64,000 nucleotides of DNA, taken from contig OY760073.1 of assembly GCA_963663025.1 (NCBI GenBank), forward strand, positions 496,001 to 560,000. The letters run 5' to 3'. The translations under genes were made by a program, and so were the position numbers. Positions 1-7,211 of this stretch are shown here, one piece after another; the stretch's first letter is position 1, and the number at the start of each line of letters is the position of its first letter. The notes beneath the pieces are model-generated. The model made no database searches and was not told the DNA's origin. It saw nothing but the letters and a program-made list of their open reading frames with translations. Source of the DNA: JAGWBF01 sp963663025. Lineage in GTDB: Bacteria; Chloroflexota; Dehalococcoidia; Lucifugimonadales; JAGWBF01.

Positions 1-540
1 TCGCCCATTCCTTATGCACAGGTGCTGAGCCAGGTTGATGAGATGTCCGAAGGTGAATTGGAAGGCCTGTTCGATGCCTGTTTGGAGGGGATGGGCGACC
101 ACGATGCTCCTCCCAGGGCCTTCGAGATGGCCGACTACACCTTCGAGTTCACCTTGGACTACGGCGCCTATAGGGAGTTCAAGAGGCATCGAATGCAGTC
201 TTACATACCCCAGCCCCTGACCTTGGAAGAGGGATACTTGACGCCTGAGCTGGTTGTGGATGCAGGGCTGGAGCGAGAGTACGCCGCCGCCATGGATCTG
301 GCCAAGGAGGCGTTCATCCATACCAGGGAGAGCCTGCCGGACGTAGCCCAGTACTTGGGTACCCATGCCCACTACCGTCGGGTGCTCGCCAAGATGAACC
401 TCCGGGAGTGCTACCACCTGTTCAAGCTGCGCACCCAGCCCCAAGCCCACTTTTCCATCAGGGAGCCAATGGTCCGTGCGCTTGAGATGGTGAAGGAGGT
501 CCATCCCCGCTTGTTCAAGTACATCCGGCTGAGGACTTAA
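1..540 (+). CDS. thyX: FAD-dependent thymidylate synthase (ThyX-like), 5'-truncated
   Basis: The reading frame is open from the first base of the window, so only the C-terminal part (about 179 residues) is present. ThyX methylates dUMP to dTMP using FAD and methylene-tetrahydrofolate. The stretch YREFKRHRMQS resembles the ThyX RHRxxS signature, and the end (LRECYHLFKLRTQPQAHFSIREPM) resembles the conserved ThyX C-terminal helix with its Arg residues. The signature here is followed by YIPQP instead of the usual N-E-x-S-x-R, so it may be a divergent domain or the second half of a double-ThyX protein. An internal GTG at 22 is not a convincing start. The gene ends just before a perfect terminator. 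Confidence 0.72.
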   Translation, partial: SPIPYAQVLSQVDEMSEGELEGLFDACLEGMGDHDAPPRAFEMADYTFEFTLDYGAYREFKRHRMQSYIPQPLTLEEGYLTPELVVDAGLEREYAAAMDLAKEAFIHTRESLPDVAQYLGTHAHYRRVLAKMNLRECYHLFKLRTQPQAHFSIREPMVRALEMVKEVHPRLFKYIRLRT

Positions 541-562
541 GGCCCAGGCTTCGAGGGACAAG

Positions 563-593
563 AAAAGGGACGCTCATACGAGCGTCCCTTTTT
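563..593. terminator. bidirectional Rho-independent terminator
   Basis: A 9-bp perfect stem GGGACGCTC/GAGCGTCCC with an ATAC loop is flanked by AAAA on the left and TTTTT on the right. It therefore can terminate both the thyX-like gene (plus) and the Fe-S carrier gene (minus) that converge on it. Confidence 0.93.
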
Positions 594-630
594 CATGCTT
601 CAGGTTTCTGGTGTTGAGGCAGGTTACTGC

Positions 631-999
631 CTAGTGGCCGCAACCGGAACCGCACCCGCCTCCACCTGCTCCACAGCCGCACCCGCCTCCGCCGCAACCA
701 CACCCGCCGGTGGAGAACATCGGGTTGTTGATGACAAATCCCACGCGGGTAAGGTCTTCGACGTAGTCGATGGTGGCTTCCTCGAGGAAGGGTGCGCTGT
801 CCGAGTCCATGAGGAAGCTAATGCCATCCATCTGCAAGATGGTGTCCTCACTCTGGGACTCGTTCTCCAAGGTCATCATGTACTGGATTCCGCCATGCTC
901 GGCGGGGGCGGCGATAACTCGCAGGGAAGAACCTGTCTCCCCCTGCTCTTCCATTACTTCCTTGAGCTTCTCCAAGGCCGGAGAGGTCACCTCAAGCAT
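631..999 (-). CDS. A-type Fe-S carrier (HesB/IscA family) with Gly/Cys-rich tail
   Basis: The 122-residue protein has the HesB/IscA fold: start LEVTSPALEKLKEVMEEQG, then LRVIAAPAEHGGIQYMM, then FVINNP before the C-terminal cysteines. The family carries and donates [2Fe-2S]/[4Fe-4S] clusters, normally through one Cys in the middle and a C-terminal CxC pair. Here the middle Cys is replaced by His35 (AEHGG instead of SGCAG). The tail (residues 98-122) is almost only Gly and Cys, with Cys at about 100, 102, 107, 109, 116 and 120. It is preceded by a good promoter-like region and ends at the shared terminator. Fold assignment is firm; cluster type and client are unknown. Confidence 0.85.
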   Translation of the reverse strand: MLEVTSPALEKLKEVMEEQGETGSSLRVIAAPAEHGGIQYMMTLENESQSEDTILQMDGISFLMDSDSAPFLEEATIDYVEDLTRVGFVINNPMFSTGGCGCGGGGCGCGAGGGGCGSGCGH

Positions 1000-1056
1000 A
1001 ACTCGGCTCCTTTCATAGGCGCGTGTGATCCATCTCTGGAACCGCCTTAGTTGTCA

Positions 1057-1086
1057 ATGCTAACACGCAGCTTTCTTTATGGTCAA
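1057..1086 (-). promoter_or_regulatory. predicted sigma70 promoter of the Fe-S carrier gene
   Basis: On the minus strand -35 TTGACC (1081-1086) and -10 TAGCAT (1057-1062) are 18 bp apart, 58 bp before the start at 999. The -10 box is weak. Confidence 0.45.
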
Positions 1087-1125
1087 TAGAGACGAATGGG
1101 GGTTTGACTCACCTGTCTCCTATTC

Positions 1126-1155
1126 TTGACGGCCCGCAAAATGCGGTGCTAGAGT
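1126..1155 (+). promoter_or_regulatory. predicted sigma70 promoter of meaB
   Basis: -35 TTGACG (1126-1131) and -10 TAGAGT (1150-1155) with an 18 bp spacer and an extended TGC element, about 43 bp before the ATG at 1198. Confidence 0.6.
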
Positions 1156-1197
1156 ACGCCATCACCTTGGCCCCACCTTGCTGTGACCCCTCCTAAA

Positions 1198-2184
1198 ATG
1201 GATGAATCGATACGCCAGCTGATCAGTGGAGACAAGCGGATGCTTTCGCGCCTCATCAGCATCGTCGAGCAGGAAGGCCCCCAGGGAGCTCAGGTGATGG
1301 CCCAGGTCTTTCCTCACTGCGGTAATACCTACTGCATAGGCATCACAGGCCCTCCGGGAGCAGGCAAGAGCACCCTGGTCGATTCCCTCGTCAAAGTGAT
1401 CAGAAGTCGCGGCCAAACCGCCGGCGTGATCGCAGTGGACCCAACCAGCGCCTATAGCGGCGGTGCCTTCCTCGGGGACCGTATCCGAATGCAGCGCCAC
1501 TTCATGGACTCCGGGGTTTACATAAGGAGCATGGCGACCCGAAGCAATCCCGGTGGGCTACCCAGGATGGTGCAGGGGGCGGTGCAGCTGTTGGATGCTG
1601 CCGGCACCGACTTTGTGCTGGTCGAGACCGTGGGCGTGGGCCAAACAGAGCTGGGCATCTTGGATGTGGCGGACAGCGTCGTAGTTGTGTTGATGCCCGA
1701 GTCGGGGGACGTAATTCAGACCCTCAAAGCCGGCTTGATGGAGGTTGCCGACATCTACGTCGTAAACAAATCAGACCTGCAGGGGGCCGACAAGATGGCG
1801 GCGGCTCTAGGGGCTATGCTGCACATGGCTGACGCATCCGAGGGCTGGTCTCCGAGGGTGATCTCCACCCAAGCCCATGCGGACACTGGAGTTACGGAGC
1901 TCTATGAGAACATTCTGGAGCATCGCGAGGGCCAGGTGGCCGAGGGACTCCTGGAGCAGCGGAGAAATGAGCGACGGAGCCGCGAGTTCACACGGGCGTT
2001 GCAGGGGGGACTCCTTCAGCAGCTCAAAGAGGGCTTGTCGGAGAACGATGTGCTGAGGAGCGCCCTAGAGCAGGTGGCCACCGGGCAGGCGGAGCCTTAC
2101 TCCTCAGCGCTGAAGCTCCTGGAGGGTGGCATCTCCCGTAATCTTGCTGTGCAACCGGGTACAAACCCCTCCGAGAACCTGTAA
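1198..2184 (+). CDS. meaB: methylmalonyl-CoA mutase chaperone GTPase MeaB/ArgK
   Basis: MeaB is a P-loop GTPase that loads and protects adenosylcobalamin in methylmalonyl-CoA mutase. Walker A GPPGAGKST lies near residue 51, the switch/Walker B part reads VAVDPTSAYSGGAFLGDRIRM and LVETVGVGQTE, and the base-recognition motif is NKSD. The length (328 residues) is normal. I prefer ATG 1198 (MDESIRQLISGDKR) over the in-frame GTG at 1183 because it matches the usual family start; no clear ribosome site separates them. The mutase itself is not in the window, but a PduO-type adenosyltransferase (30601) and a propionyl-CoA carboxylase subunit (62177) support the same pathway. Confidence 0.93.
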   Translation: MDESIRQLISGDKRMLSRLISIVEQEGPQGAQVMAQVFPHCGNTYCIGITGPPGAGKSTLVDSLVKVIRSRGQTAGVIAVDPTSAYSGGAFLGDRIRMQRHFMDSGVYIRSMATRSNPGGLPRMVQGAVQLLDAAGTDFVLVETVGVGQTELGILDVADSVVVVLMPESGDVIQTLKAGLMEVADIYVVNKSDLQGADKMAAALGAMLHMADASEGWSPRVISTQAHADTGVTELYENILEHREGQVAEGLLEQRRNERRSREFTRALQGGLLQQLKEGLSENDVLRSALEQVATGQAEPYSSALKLLEGGISRNLAVQPGTNPSENL

Positions 2185-2249
2185 CCCGCATCCGAGATAG
2201 CCTGCTCCCCGAGTTATTCCCTAGCAGATCCTTCCCAGGGGGTAGCCCA

Positions 2250-2894
2250 GTGACTGTTATGGGCATAGACCTGAGCGCATCCTCCAAGCGAGGCAGTGCT
2301 TATGCGTTGCTCGACGACGAGGCAGGGTTGATCGACTGCAGCGAGTTCTTTGAAACCGATGAGCTCGCCGGCTCCCTTGAGAAGCACAAACCGCAGGTGG
2401 TGGCCATCGATGCCCCCCTGTCTCTCCCACTGGGCTTGGACTGCCTGGAAGGGTCCCACCCCTGCAGTCCCACCCACGACTACAAGGGACGCTCTGCTGA
2501 GCAGGAGCTGGCCCAGATGGGCATAGGCTGCTTTTTCACCACCAAGCGGTCTATCATAAGGGGAGTCGTATATCGCGGTCGGGATATCTCCCAGATGCTA
2601 TCCAGCCGGGGGTTCAAGGTGATTGAGGTCTACCCATACGCGACCAAGGTGATCCTCTTTGGCGGGAAGATACCCTCTAAGCTGACAAGCCGTGGATTGG
2701 CGTATCTGAAATACCGCATTAGCACCATGGTGACCGGTCTCGATGACTACATGGACAAGCTGAACCACGACGCCTGCGATGCCATCCTCGCTGCATATAC
2801 AGCCTGGCTACATTGCAACCATCAGACCGATGCCTTGGGCATCCCCGAGGAGGGGCACATAATCGTGCCGAAAATTTCTGGTCGAGCGCCCTAG
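2250..2894 (+). CDS. DUF429 family protein (RNase H-like fold)
   Basis: 214 residues beginning TVMGIDLSASSKRGSAYALLDDE, the typical DUF429 start with a first-strand Asp, followed by VVAIDAPLSLP and a late HDACDAILAAYTAWL helix carrying two Asp residues. DUF429 proteins are predicted nuclease-like RNase H folds of unknown role. The GTG start has AGGGGGT 7 bases upstream; an ATG at 2259 is the alternative. It follows meaB by 65 bases and precedes the hibernation factor on the same strand. Confidence 0.75.
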   Translation: MTVMGIDLSASSKRGSAYALLDDEAGLIDCSEFFETDELAGSLEKHKPQVVAIDAPLSLPLGLDCLEGSHPCSPTHDYKGRSAEQELAQMGIGCFFTTKRSIIRGVVYRGRDISQMLSSRGFKVIEVYPYATKVILFGGKIPSKLTSRGLAYLKYRISTMVTGLDDYMDKLNHDACDAILAAYTAWLHCNHQTDALGIPEEGHIIVPKISGRAP

Positions 2895-2976
2895 TGTCCG
2901 CCGGCCGCTTCGTCTCATTCAGTCGAGAGCGGTCCTTCTGCGAACTCCTGAATCCTGTGTATGAGGTGGTGTCGAA

Positions 2977-3363
2977 ATGGACCTTGAGATATTGACCAGG
3001 GATGTCGAACTGGATGAGCGCCTGCGCAGCCGGATCACCCGGAAGGCTGAGAGCTTGGACAAGCGCATCAATGGCATCACCACAGCCACCGTCGAGCTTT
3101 CTCTCAACAACACCCGCCGTAAAGAGGACCGCTTTATTGCCGAAGTGACCCTGGATGTAGCGGGTTCCGCCCTGCGAACCGAGGAAAGGTCCGAGAGCGT
3201 AATAGAAGCTGTCACCTCAGCGGTGGATGCTATGGAGCGCAAACTAGAGCGCCTGAAGCACAAGGTGTACAGGAGCGGGCAGTCCCGCAGGGACGCCCAA
3301 CACCAGGGGTCTCAGGCGTCCGACGAGACTCCCGACGATTCCGAGGGTACCGAGACGAGCTAG
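2977..3363 (+). CDS. hpf: short ribosome hibernation promoting factor (HPF/RaiA/YfiA)
   Basis: The 128-residue protein starts MDLEILTRDVELDERLRSRITRKAESLDKRI, the beta-alpha-beta-beta-beta-alpha fold of HPF, which binds the ribosomal A/P sites and shuts down idle ribosomes. Basic residues cluster at the second helix (MERKLERLKHK). The C-terminal dimerisation domain of long HPF is absent, and instead there is a short polar Asp/Ser/Glu tail. GAGGTGG lies upstream of the ATG. Its stop codon overlaps that of the convergent SPFH gene through a shared CTAG. Confidence 0.9.
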   Translation: MDLEILTRDVELDERLRSRITRKAESLDKRINGITTATVELSLNNTRRKEDRFIAEVTLDVAGSALRTEERSESVIEAVTSAVDAMERKLERLKHKVYRSGQSRRDAQHQGSQASDETPDDSEGTETS

Positions 3364-4223
3364 GAGTTATCGTTCTTTTGCTGATCCCCGCCGCCGAGGC
3401 CCAGGAAGGGCTGCAGCATGGATGTGAACTCCATGGGAAAGATGAACTTGGTGGCCGGGCTCTCTCCCATGGCCTTTAGGGTCTCGAAGTACTGCAGGCT
3501 CATGGTCTTGTTATCCACTATGTTTGCCACCTGGTAGATGCGGTCCAAGGCGGTGCTGAATCCTTCGGCACGAAGGACCTGCGCCTGCTGGTCTCCCTCG
3601 GCCTGCAGTATCTCTGACTGGCGCTGACCCTCGGCGGAGAGGATAGCTGCCTGCTTCTCACCCTCGGCCCGGTTGATCTGGGCTTGGCGCTGCCCCTCGG
3701 ACTCGGTTATCTCCGCCGTCTTGATGGCAGCAGCGGACTTCTCCCGCTCCATCGCCTGCTTGACTCCGGGGGGCGGGTCAATCTCGTTGATAGCCACCTG
3801 GGTTACCTTCACGCCCCACCGGCCTGTCTCTTCGTCGAGGGCGATCTGCAGGGTATCTCGGATCCTCTCCCTTTCTCCCAGGGCAGTAGCCAGGTCTGTG
3901 TTTCCGATGACGGCCCTGAGGTTGGCTACGGCGAGGTTGATAACCGCCTGCTCCACGTTTTCTACGTTAAGGACAGACCTTTCGGCTTCCTCGGGCAGGA
4001 TCCGCAGGTAAATAACAAAGTCTAGGTCGACAACCACGTTGTCCTGCGTGATGTACTTTTGAGTCGGCACCCGGCGCACCCGTTCCCGGAGGTCAACGAT
4101 GCGACCAGTCTCCATTATGGGAATCACGAATCGGAACCCGGGCCCGCTCACCCTGTCCAGGGCGCCCCATTTGAGGACGACCATCTTTTCGAACTGCTTC
4201 ACGACCACTATTCCGACAGCCAT
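3360..4223 (-). CDS. SPFH/stomatin-like protein (paraslipin type) without N-terminal anchor
   Basis: SPFH (band 7) proteins form large rings that organise membrane microdomains and associate with NfeD proteins. The core reads GPGFRFVIPIMETGRIVDLRERVRRVPTQ...TQDNVVVDLDFVIYLRI, followed by a long Glu/Ala/Gln coiled coil (about residues 165-225: repeated ..EGQRQ../..EGDQQ..). The hydrophobic N-terminal helix usual in stomatins is missing: the protein starts MAVGIVVVKQFEKMVVLKWG. The start is secure because AGGAGGAG sits just before the ATG. The gene follows the NfeD protease by 17 bases, a classical pair. Confidence 0.88.
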   Translation of the reverse strand: MAVGIVVVKQFEKMVVLKWGALDRVSGPGFRFVIPIMETGRIVDLRERVRRVPTQKYITQDNVVVDLDFVIYLRILPEEAERSVLNVENVEQAVINLAVANLRAVIGNTDLATALGERERIRDTLQIALDEETGRWGVKVTQVAINEIDPPPGVKQAMEREKSAAAIKTAEITESEGQRQAQINRAEGEKQAAILSAEGQRQSEILQAEGDQQAQVLRAEGFSTALDRIYQVANIVDNKTMSLQYFETLKAMGESPATKFIFPMEFTSMLQPFLGLGGGDQQKNDNS

Positions 4224-4240
4224 TTCTCCTCCTATGGTCC

Positions 4241-5602
4241 CTAGACTTCGCCATCCTGGGAGCGGACCACCGTAAGAACGACGCCTTCGAGTCCGCGCAC
4301 TATCACCTTCTCACCCATTGGAATAACCGTACCATCTTCGGAAATGGCTGTCCATATCTCGTCAGCTATGAGGACGGTCCCCCGGGGTGAAAGCTCATGC
4401 ACCACCTCACCCATTACTCCCAATAGCTGCGGCTTGGAAGGCCGATCATGACGCTCCGCTCGGCGAGAATTGACCATGGTACGCAGTATCCAAAGCCCAC
4501 CTATTCCGAATATTGCTGCCAGAGAAACTATGAGCCACATGTTCACGCTGATGTCCAGTCCCCCTGGGTCGGGCGCTCCAAAATTATCGAATAGAAGAAG
4601 CCCACCCAGGATAAAGCAGATTAATGAGCCCACGCCAAGGACGCCAAACCCCGCAACGAGAAGTTCAGCCACCAATAACCCCATTGCCAGGGCAATCAGC
4701 CCGACGCCTGCCCAGTTCACCGGCAGGTTGCCGAAGCTCACGAAGGCGAGGATCAAGAATACGACTCCCACCAGGCCGGGCACTATGCCTCCGGGGTTCA
4801 GCAGCTCTATCACCAGCCCCATGCCGCCCAGGGAAAGGAGGATGAAGGACACATTTGGATCGGCGAGAAAGTCCAGGAACCGCTCGATAAGGTTCATCTT
4901 GACGCTGCGGTGTTCCAACCCCTGGGTCTCCAATGTCCTGGGGCCCTCCGAGGTTTCCACAGTCAGCCCGTCCACCTGTTTCAGAAGGTCGTCCACTCCG
5001 GTGGCAATGAAGTCCACGACGTTCAGGTCCACAGCCTCTTCGGCATCGTAGGATGTCGCGTTGACGATGGTGTCTTCCAGGGCGTCGGCGTTCCGTTTGC
5101 GTTCGGAAGCTATGGAACGCATTAGCGCCGACGTGTCCTCCACCACCTTGCTTTCCAGCGTCTCGGGGATATCCTCGCCTCCGGCGGTGACCGGCGAGGC
5201 GGCACCAATGTTGGTGCCCGGCGCCATGACGGCGAAGTGACCTGCCGCGGTCACGAAGGTGCCAGCCGAGGCGGCTTGGGCGCCCGATGGCCAGACATAC
5301 ACGGCTACAGGGATGGGAGCGTTCAGCAGGTCCTGGACGATACCCCGGGTGGAATCGAGCAGCCCTCCTGGAGTGTCCAGGGTGATGATCAGTATCTCCG
5401 CACCCTCTTCATGGGCTTGGTCGATCACCCTGGAAATAAAGCGTTCCGAGACAGGGTTGATAGCCCCGTCCACCTCGGCCACCAAGGCGTGTTGGTCGTC
5501 CTGGGCAGCAACCTGCCCAACAAGTCCCAGGGCAAAGCAAACCAGGAAGAAGGCTGCGAATAGCTTACGCAGGTGGCGGATTCTGGGCAGCGTCCGATAC
5601 AT
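4241..5602 (-). CDS. nfeD: NfeD family membrane-bound ClpP-like serine protease
   Basis: 453 residues: an N-terminal signal/anchor (FAAFFLVCFALGLVGQVAAQ), a ClpP-class protease domain with ITLDTPGGLLDST and the nucleophile region QAASAGTFVTAAGH, followed by a downstream Lys (ESKVVEDTS) suited to the Ser-Lys dyad known in archaeal 1510-N. Then come four to five membrane helices (about 235-370) and a C-terminal OB-fold NfeD domain (GEVVHELSPRGTVLIADEIWTA). The dyad assignment is by position, not by structure. It heads a two-gene operon with the SPFH gene; these pairs take part in membrane protein quality control. Confidence 0.9.
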   Translation of the reverse strand: MYRTLPRIRHLRKLFAAFFLVCFALGLVGQVAAQDDQHALVAEVDGAINPVSERFISRVIDQAHEEGAEILIITLDTPGGLLDSTRGIVQDLLNAPIPVAVYVWPSGAQAASAGTFVTAAGHFAVMAPGTNIGAASPVTAGGEDIPETLESKVVEDTSALMRSIASERKRNADALEDTIVNATSYDAEEAVDLNVVDFIATGVDDLLKQVDGLTVETSEGPRTLETQGLEHRSVKMNLIERFLDFLADPNVSFILLSLGGMGLVIELLNPGGIVPGLVGVVFLILAFVSFGNLPVNWAGVGLIALAMGLLVAELLVAGFGVLGVGSLICFILGGLLLFDNFGAPDPGGLDISVNMWLIVSLAAIFGIGGLWILRTMVNSRRAERHDRPSKPQLLGVMGEVVHELSPRGTVLIADEIWTAISEDGTVIPMGEKVIVRGLEGVVLTVVRSQDGEV

Positions 5603-5807
5603 CGTTCCCTCAAGGGGCCCGCGTTGATCGGGTCCCTGTATTCATTTCACCACAAGATTGGCGGGGCCGCCAGATGCCGGGTCGTCATCGTCGGTGTTGT
5701 TGGCCGCCGGGACTCCGCCCGTTGACGGGGAATTGGGCCGTAGGTACACTCACTTTGAACCTCGCCCGCCCGCCTTCCATCGTGAGGCCGGGTCGAGTTT
5801 TTGATTT

Positions 5808-5840
5808 CCTGCTCCCTTAACGCTCTTTTTGTGGAGCAGG
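5808..5840 (+). promoter_or_regulatory. hairpin abutting the glyA ribosome binding site
   Basis: CCTGCTCC (5808-5815) and GGAGCAGG (5833-5840) can pair around a 17-nt loop. The 3' arm runs into the AGGAGGG Shine-Dalgarno of glyA (5838-5846), so the structure could affect translation start. No known riboswitch class is recognised in the 250-nt gap before glyA. Confidence 0.5.
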
Positions 5841-5851
5841 AGGGAGGGCTC

Positions 5852-7096
5852 ATGAACGTGCTGGCGACCCTGGATCCGGAGATAGCATCTGCTGTAGCTA
5901 AAGAGGATCGGCGTCAGAGGGATAGCCTGGTCTTGATCGCGTCGGAAAACTATGCCAGTCGCAGCGTCCTGGAAGCCCAGGCCACCACGATGAACAACAA
6001 GTATGCGGAGGGCTATCCTGGCCGTCGGTACTACGGGGGATGCCAGTTCGTCGATGAGGTGGAAACCTTGGCAATCGAGCGCGCCAAGGAGCTGTTCGGG
6101 GCCGAGCATGCCAACGTGCAGCCCCACAGCGGCGCCCAAGCCAACATGAGCGCCTACTTCAGCATTATCGAGCCCGGCGATACGGTCATGGGGATGCGCC
6201 TTGATCAGGGCGGACACCTGACCCATGGCAGCCCGGTCAACTTCTCGGGGAAGTTGTACAACTTCGTCGCCTATGGAGTATCTAGGGAGACTGAAACCAT
6301 AGACTACGACGAAGTGGAGCGCCTAGCCAAAGAGCACAAGCCGAAGGTGATCGTGGCTGGCTACACCGCCTACCCCAGGGCTATAGACTTCCCCCGGTTC
6401 AGGGACATCGCCGACGAGGTGGGGGCCATGCTCATGGTGGATATGGCCCATATCTCGGGGCTGATAGCTGCCGGGGCCCATGCATCTCCATTACCCCATG
6501 CCCACATCGTCACATCTACCACCCAGAAGACCCTGAGGGGGCCAAGGGGTGGCATGATCCTGTGCAAAGAGGATCTGGGCAGGAACGTGGACAGGGCGGT
6601 GTTCCCCTTCAGCCAGGGAGGGCCCTTCATGCACATCATCGCCGCCAAGGCTGTCTGCTTCCGGGAGGCGGCCCAATCCGACTTTGCCCAATACGGGCGC
6701 CAGGTAGTTGAAAATGCCCAGGTGCTTGCCCAGGAGCTGGCCGAGGGTGGTCTCCGTATCGTCTCCGGCGGCACAGACAACCACCTGATGCTGGTGGACT
6801 TGACTCCGCTTGACCTGACGGGCAGGGATGCGGAGCAGGCCCTGGAACAAGTGAACATCGTCGGCAACAAGAACGCCATACCCTATGACACCCAGCCGCC
6901 CAGGGTGACCAGCGGGCTGCGTCTTGGCTCGGCCGCTCTGACATCCCGGGGATTCGGTCCCCAGGAGATGAAGACGGTGGCGGGCCTCATCCTCCGCCGG
7001 CTTAACGACACGGGCGACGATCAGGTGGGCCAGGCGGTGAAAAACGAGGTGGCGGAGCTCACCTCCCACTTTCCTATCCCGGGGATCGACTCCTAA
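5852..7096 (+). CDS. glyA: serine hydroxymethyltransferase
   Basis: GlyA is a PLP enzyme converting serine and tetrahydrofolate to glycine and methylene-tetrahydrofolate, which feeds thymidylate synthesis (ThyX-like gene at the window start). The 414-residue protein has LIASENYASRSVLEAQ, the substrate region YPGRRYYGGC, and the PLP lysine in VTSTTQKTLRGPRGG. ATG 5852 is chosen because AGGAGGG precedes it and the protein then starts MNVLATLDPEIASAVAKE as expected; upstream in-frame codons add a non-conserved extension. Confidence 0.97.
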   Translation: MNVLATLDPEIASAVAKEDRRQRDSLVLIASENYASRSVLEAQATTMNNKYAEGYPGRRYYGGCQFVDEVETLAIERAKELFGAEHANVQPHSGAQANMSAYFSIIEPGDTVMGMRLDQGGHLTHGSPVNFSGKLYNFVAYGVSRETETIDYDEVERLAKEHKPKVIVAGYTAYPRAIDFPRFRDIADEVGAMLMVDMAHISGLIAAGAHASPLPHAHIVTSTTQKTLRGPRGGMILCKEDLGRNVDRAVFPFSQGGPFMHIIAAKAVCFREAAQSDFAQYGRQVVENAQVLAQELAEGGLRIVSGGTDNHLMLVDLTPLDLTGRDAEQALEQVNIVGNKNAIPYDTQPPRVTSGLRLGSAALTSRGFGPQEMKTVAGLILRRLNDTGDDQVGQAVKNEVAELTSHFPIPGIDS

Positions 7097-7128
7097 GAAG
7101 CGCCATGTGCCCCGGAACACGTGAGTCC

Positions 7129-7165
7129 CAGCTTGGCCGGTCAAGCATCGGTTGAGGCCAAGCTG
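7129..7165. promoter_or_regulatory. 10-bp inverted repeat overlapping the rpsF promoter
   Basis: CAGCTTGGCC (7129-7138) and GGCCAAGCTG (7156-7165) are perfect inverted repeats 17 nt apart. The right arm covers the last bases of the rpsF -35 box and its spacer. There is no T-run, so it is either an operator or a 3' structure of the glyA transcript. Confidence 0.5.
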
Positions 7166-7180
7166 CCAGGATGCTATAAT
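7152..7180 (+). promoter_or_regulatory. sigma70 promoter of rpsF-ssb-rpsR
   Basis: -35 TTGAGG (7152-7157), 17 bp spacer, consensus -10 TATAAT (7175-7180). The predicted leader before the TTG start at 7212 is only about 25 nt and contains the Shine-Dalgarno CGGAGAA. Confidence 0.85.
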
Positions 7181-7211
7181 ACAAGGTCACTAGAGGCAGT
7201 CGGAGAATGCG

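Noticed and set aside
595..1050. Plus-strand frame opposite the Fe-S carrier gene
   Set aside because: It is the antisense shadow of the Gly/Cys-rich coding sequence.
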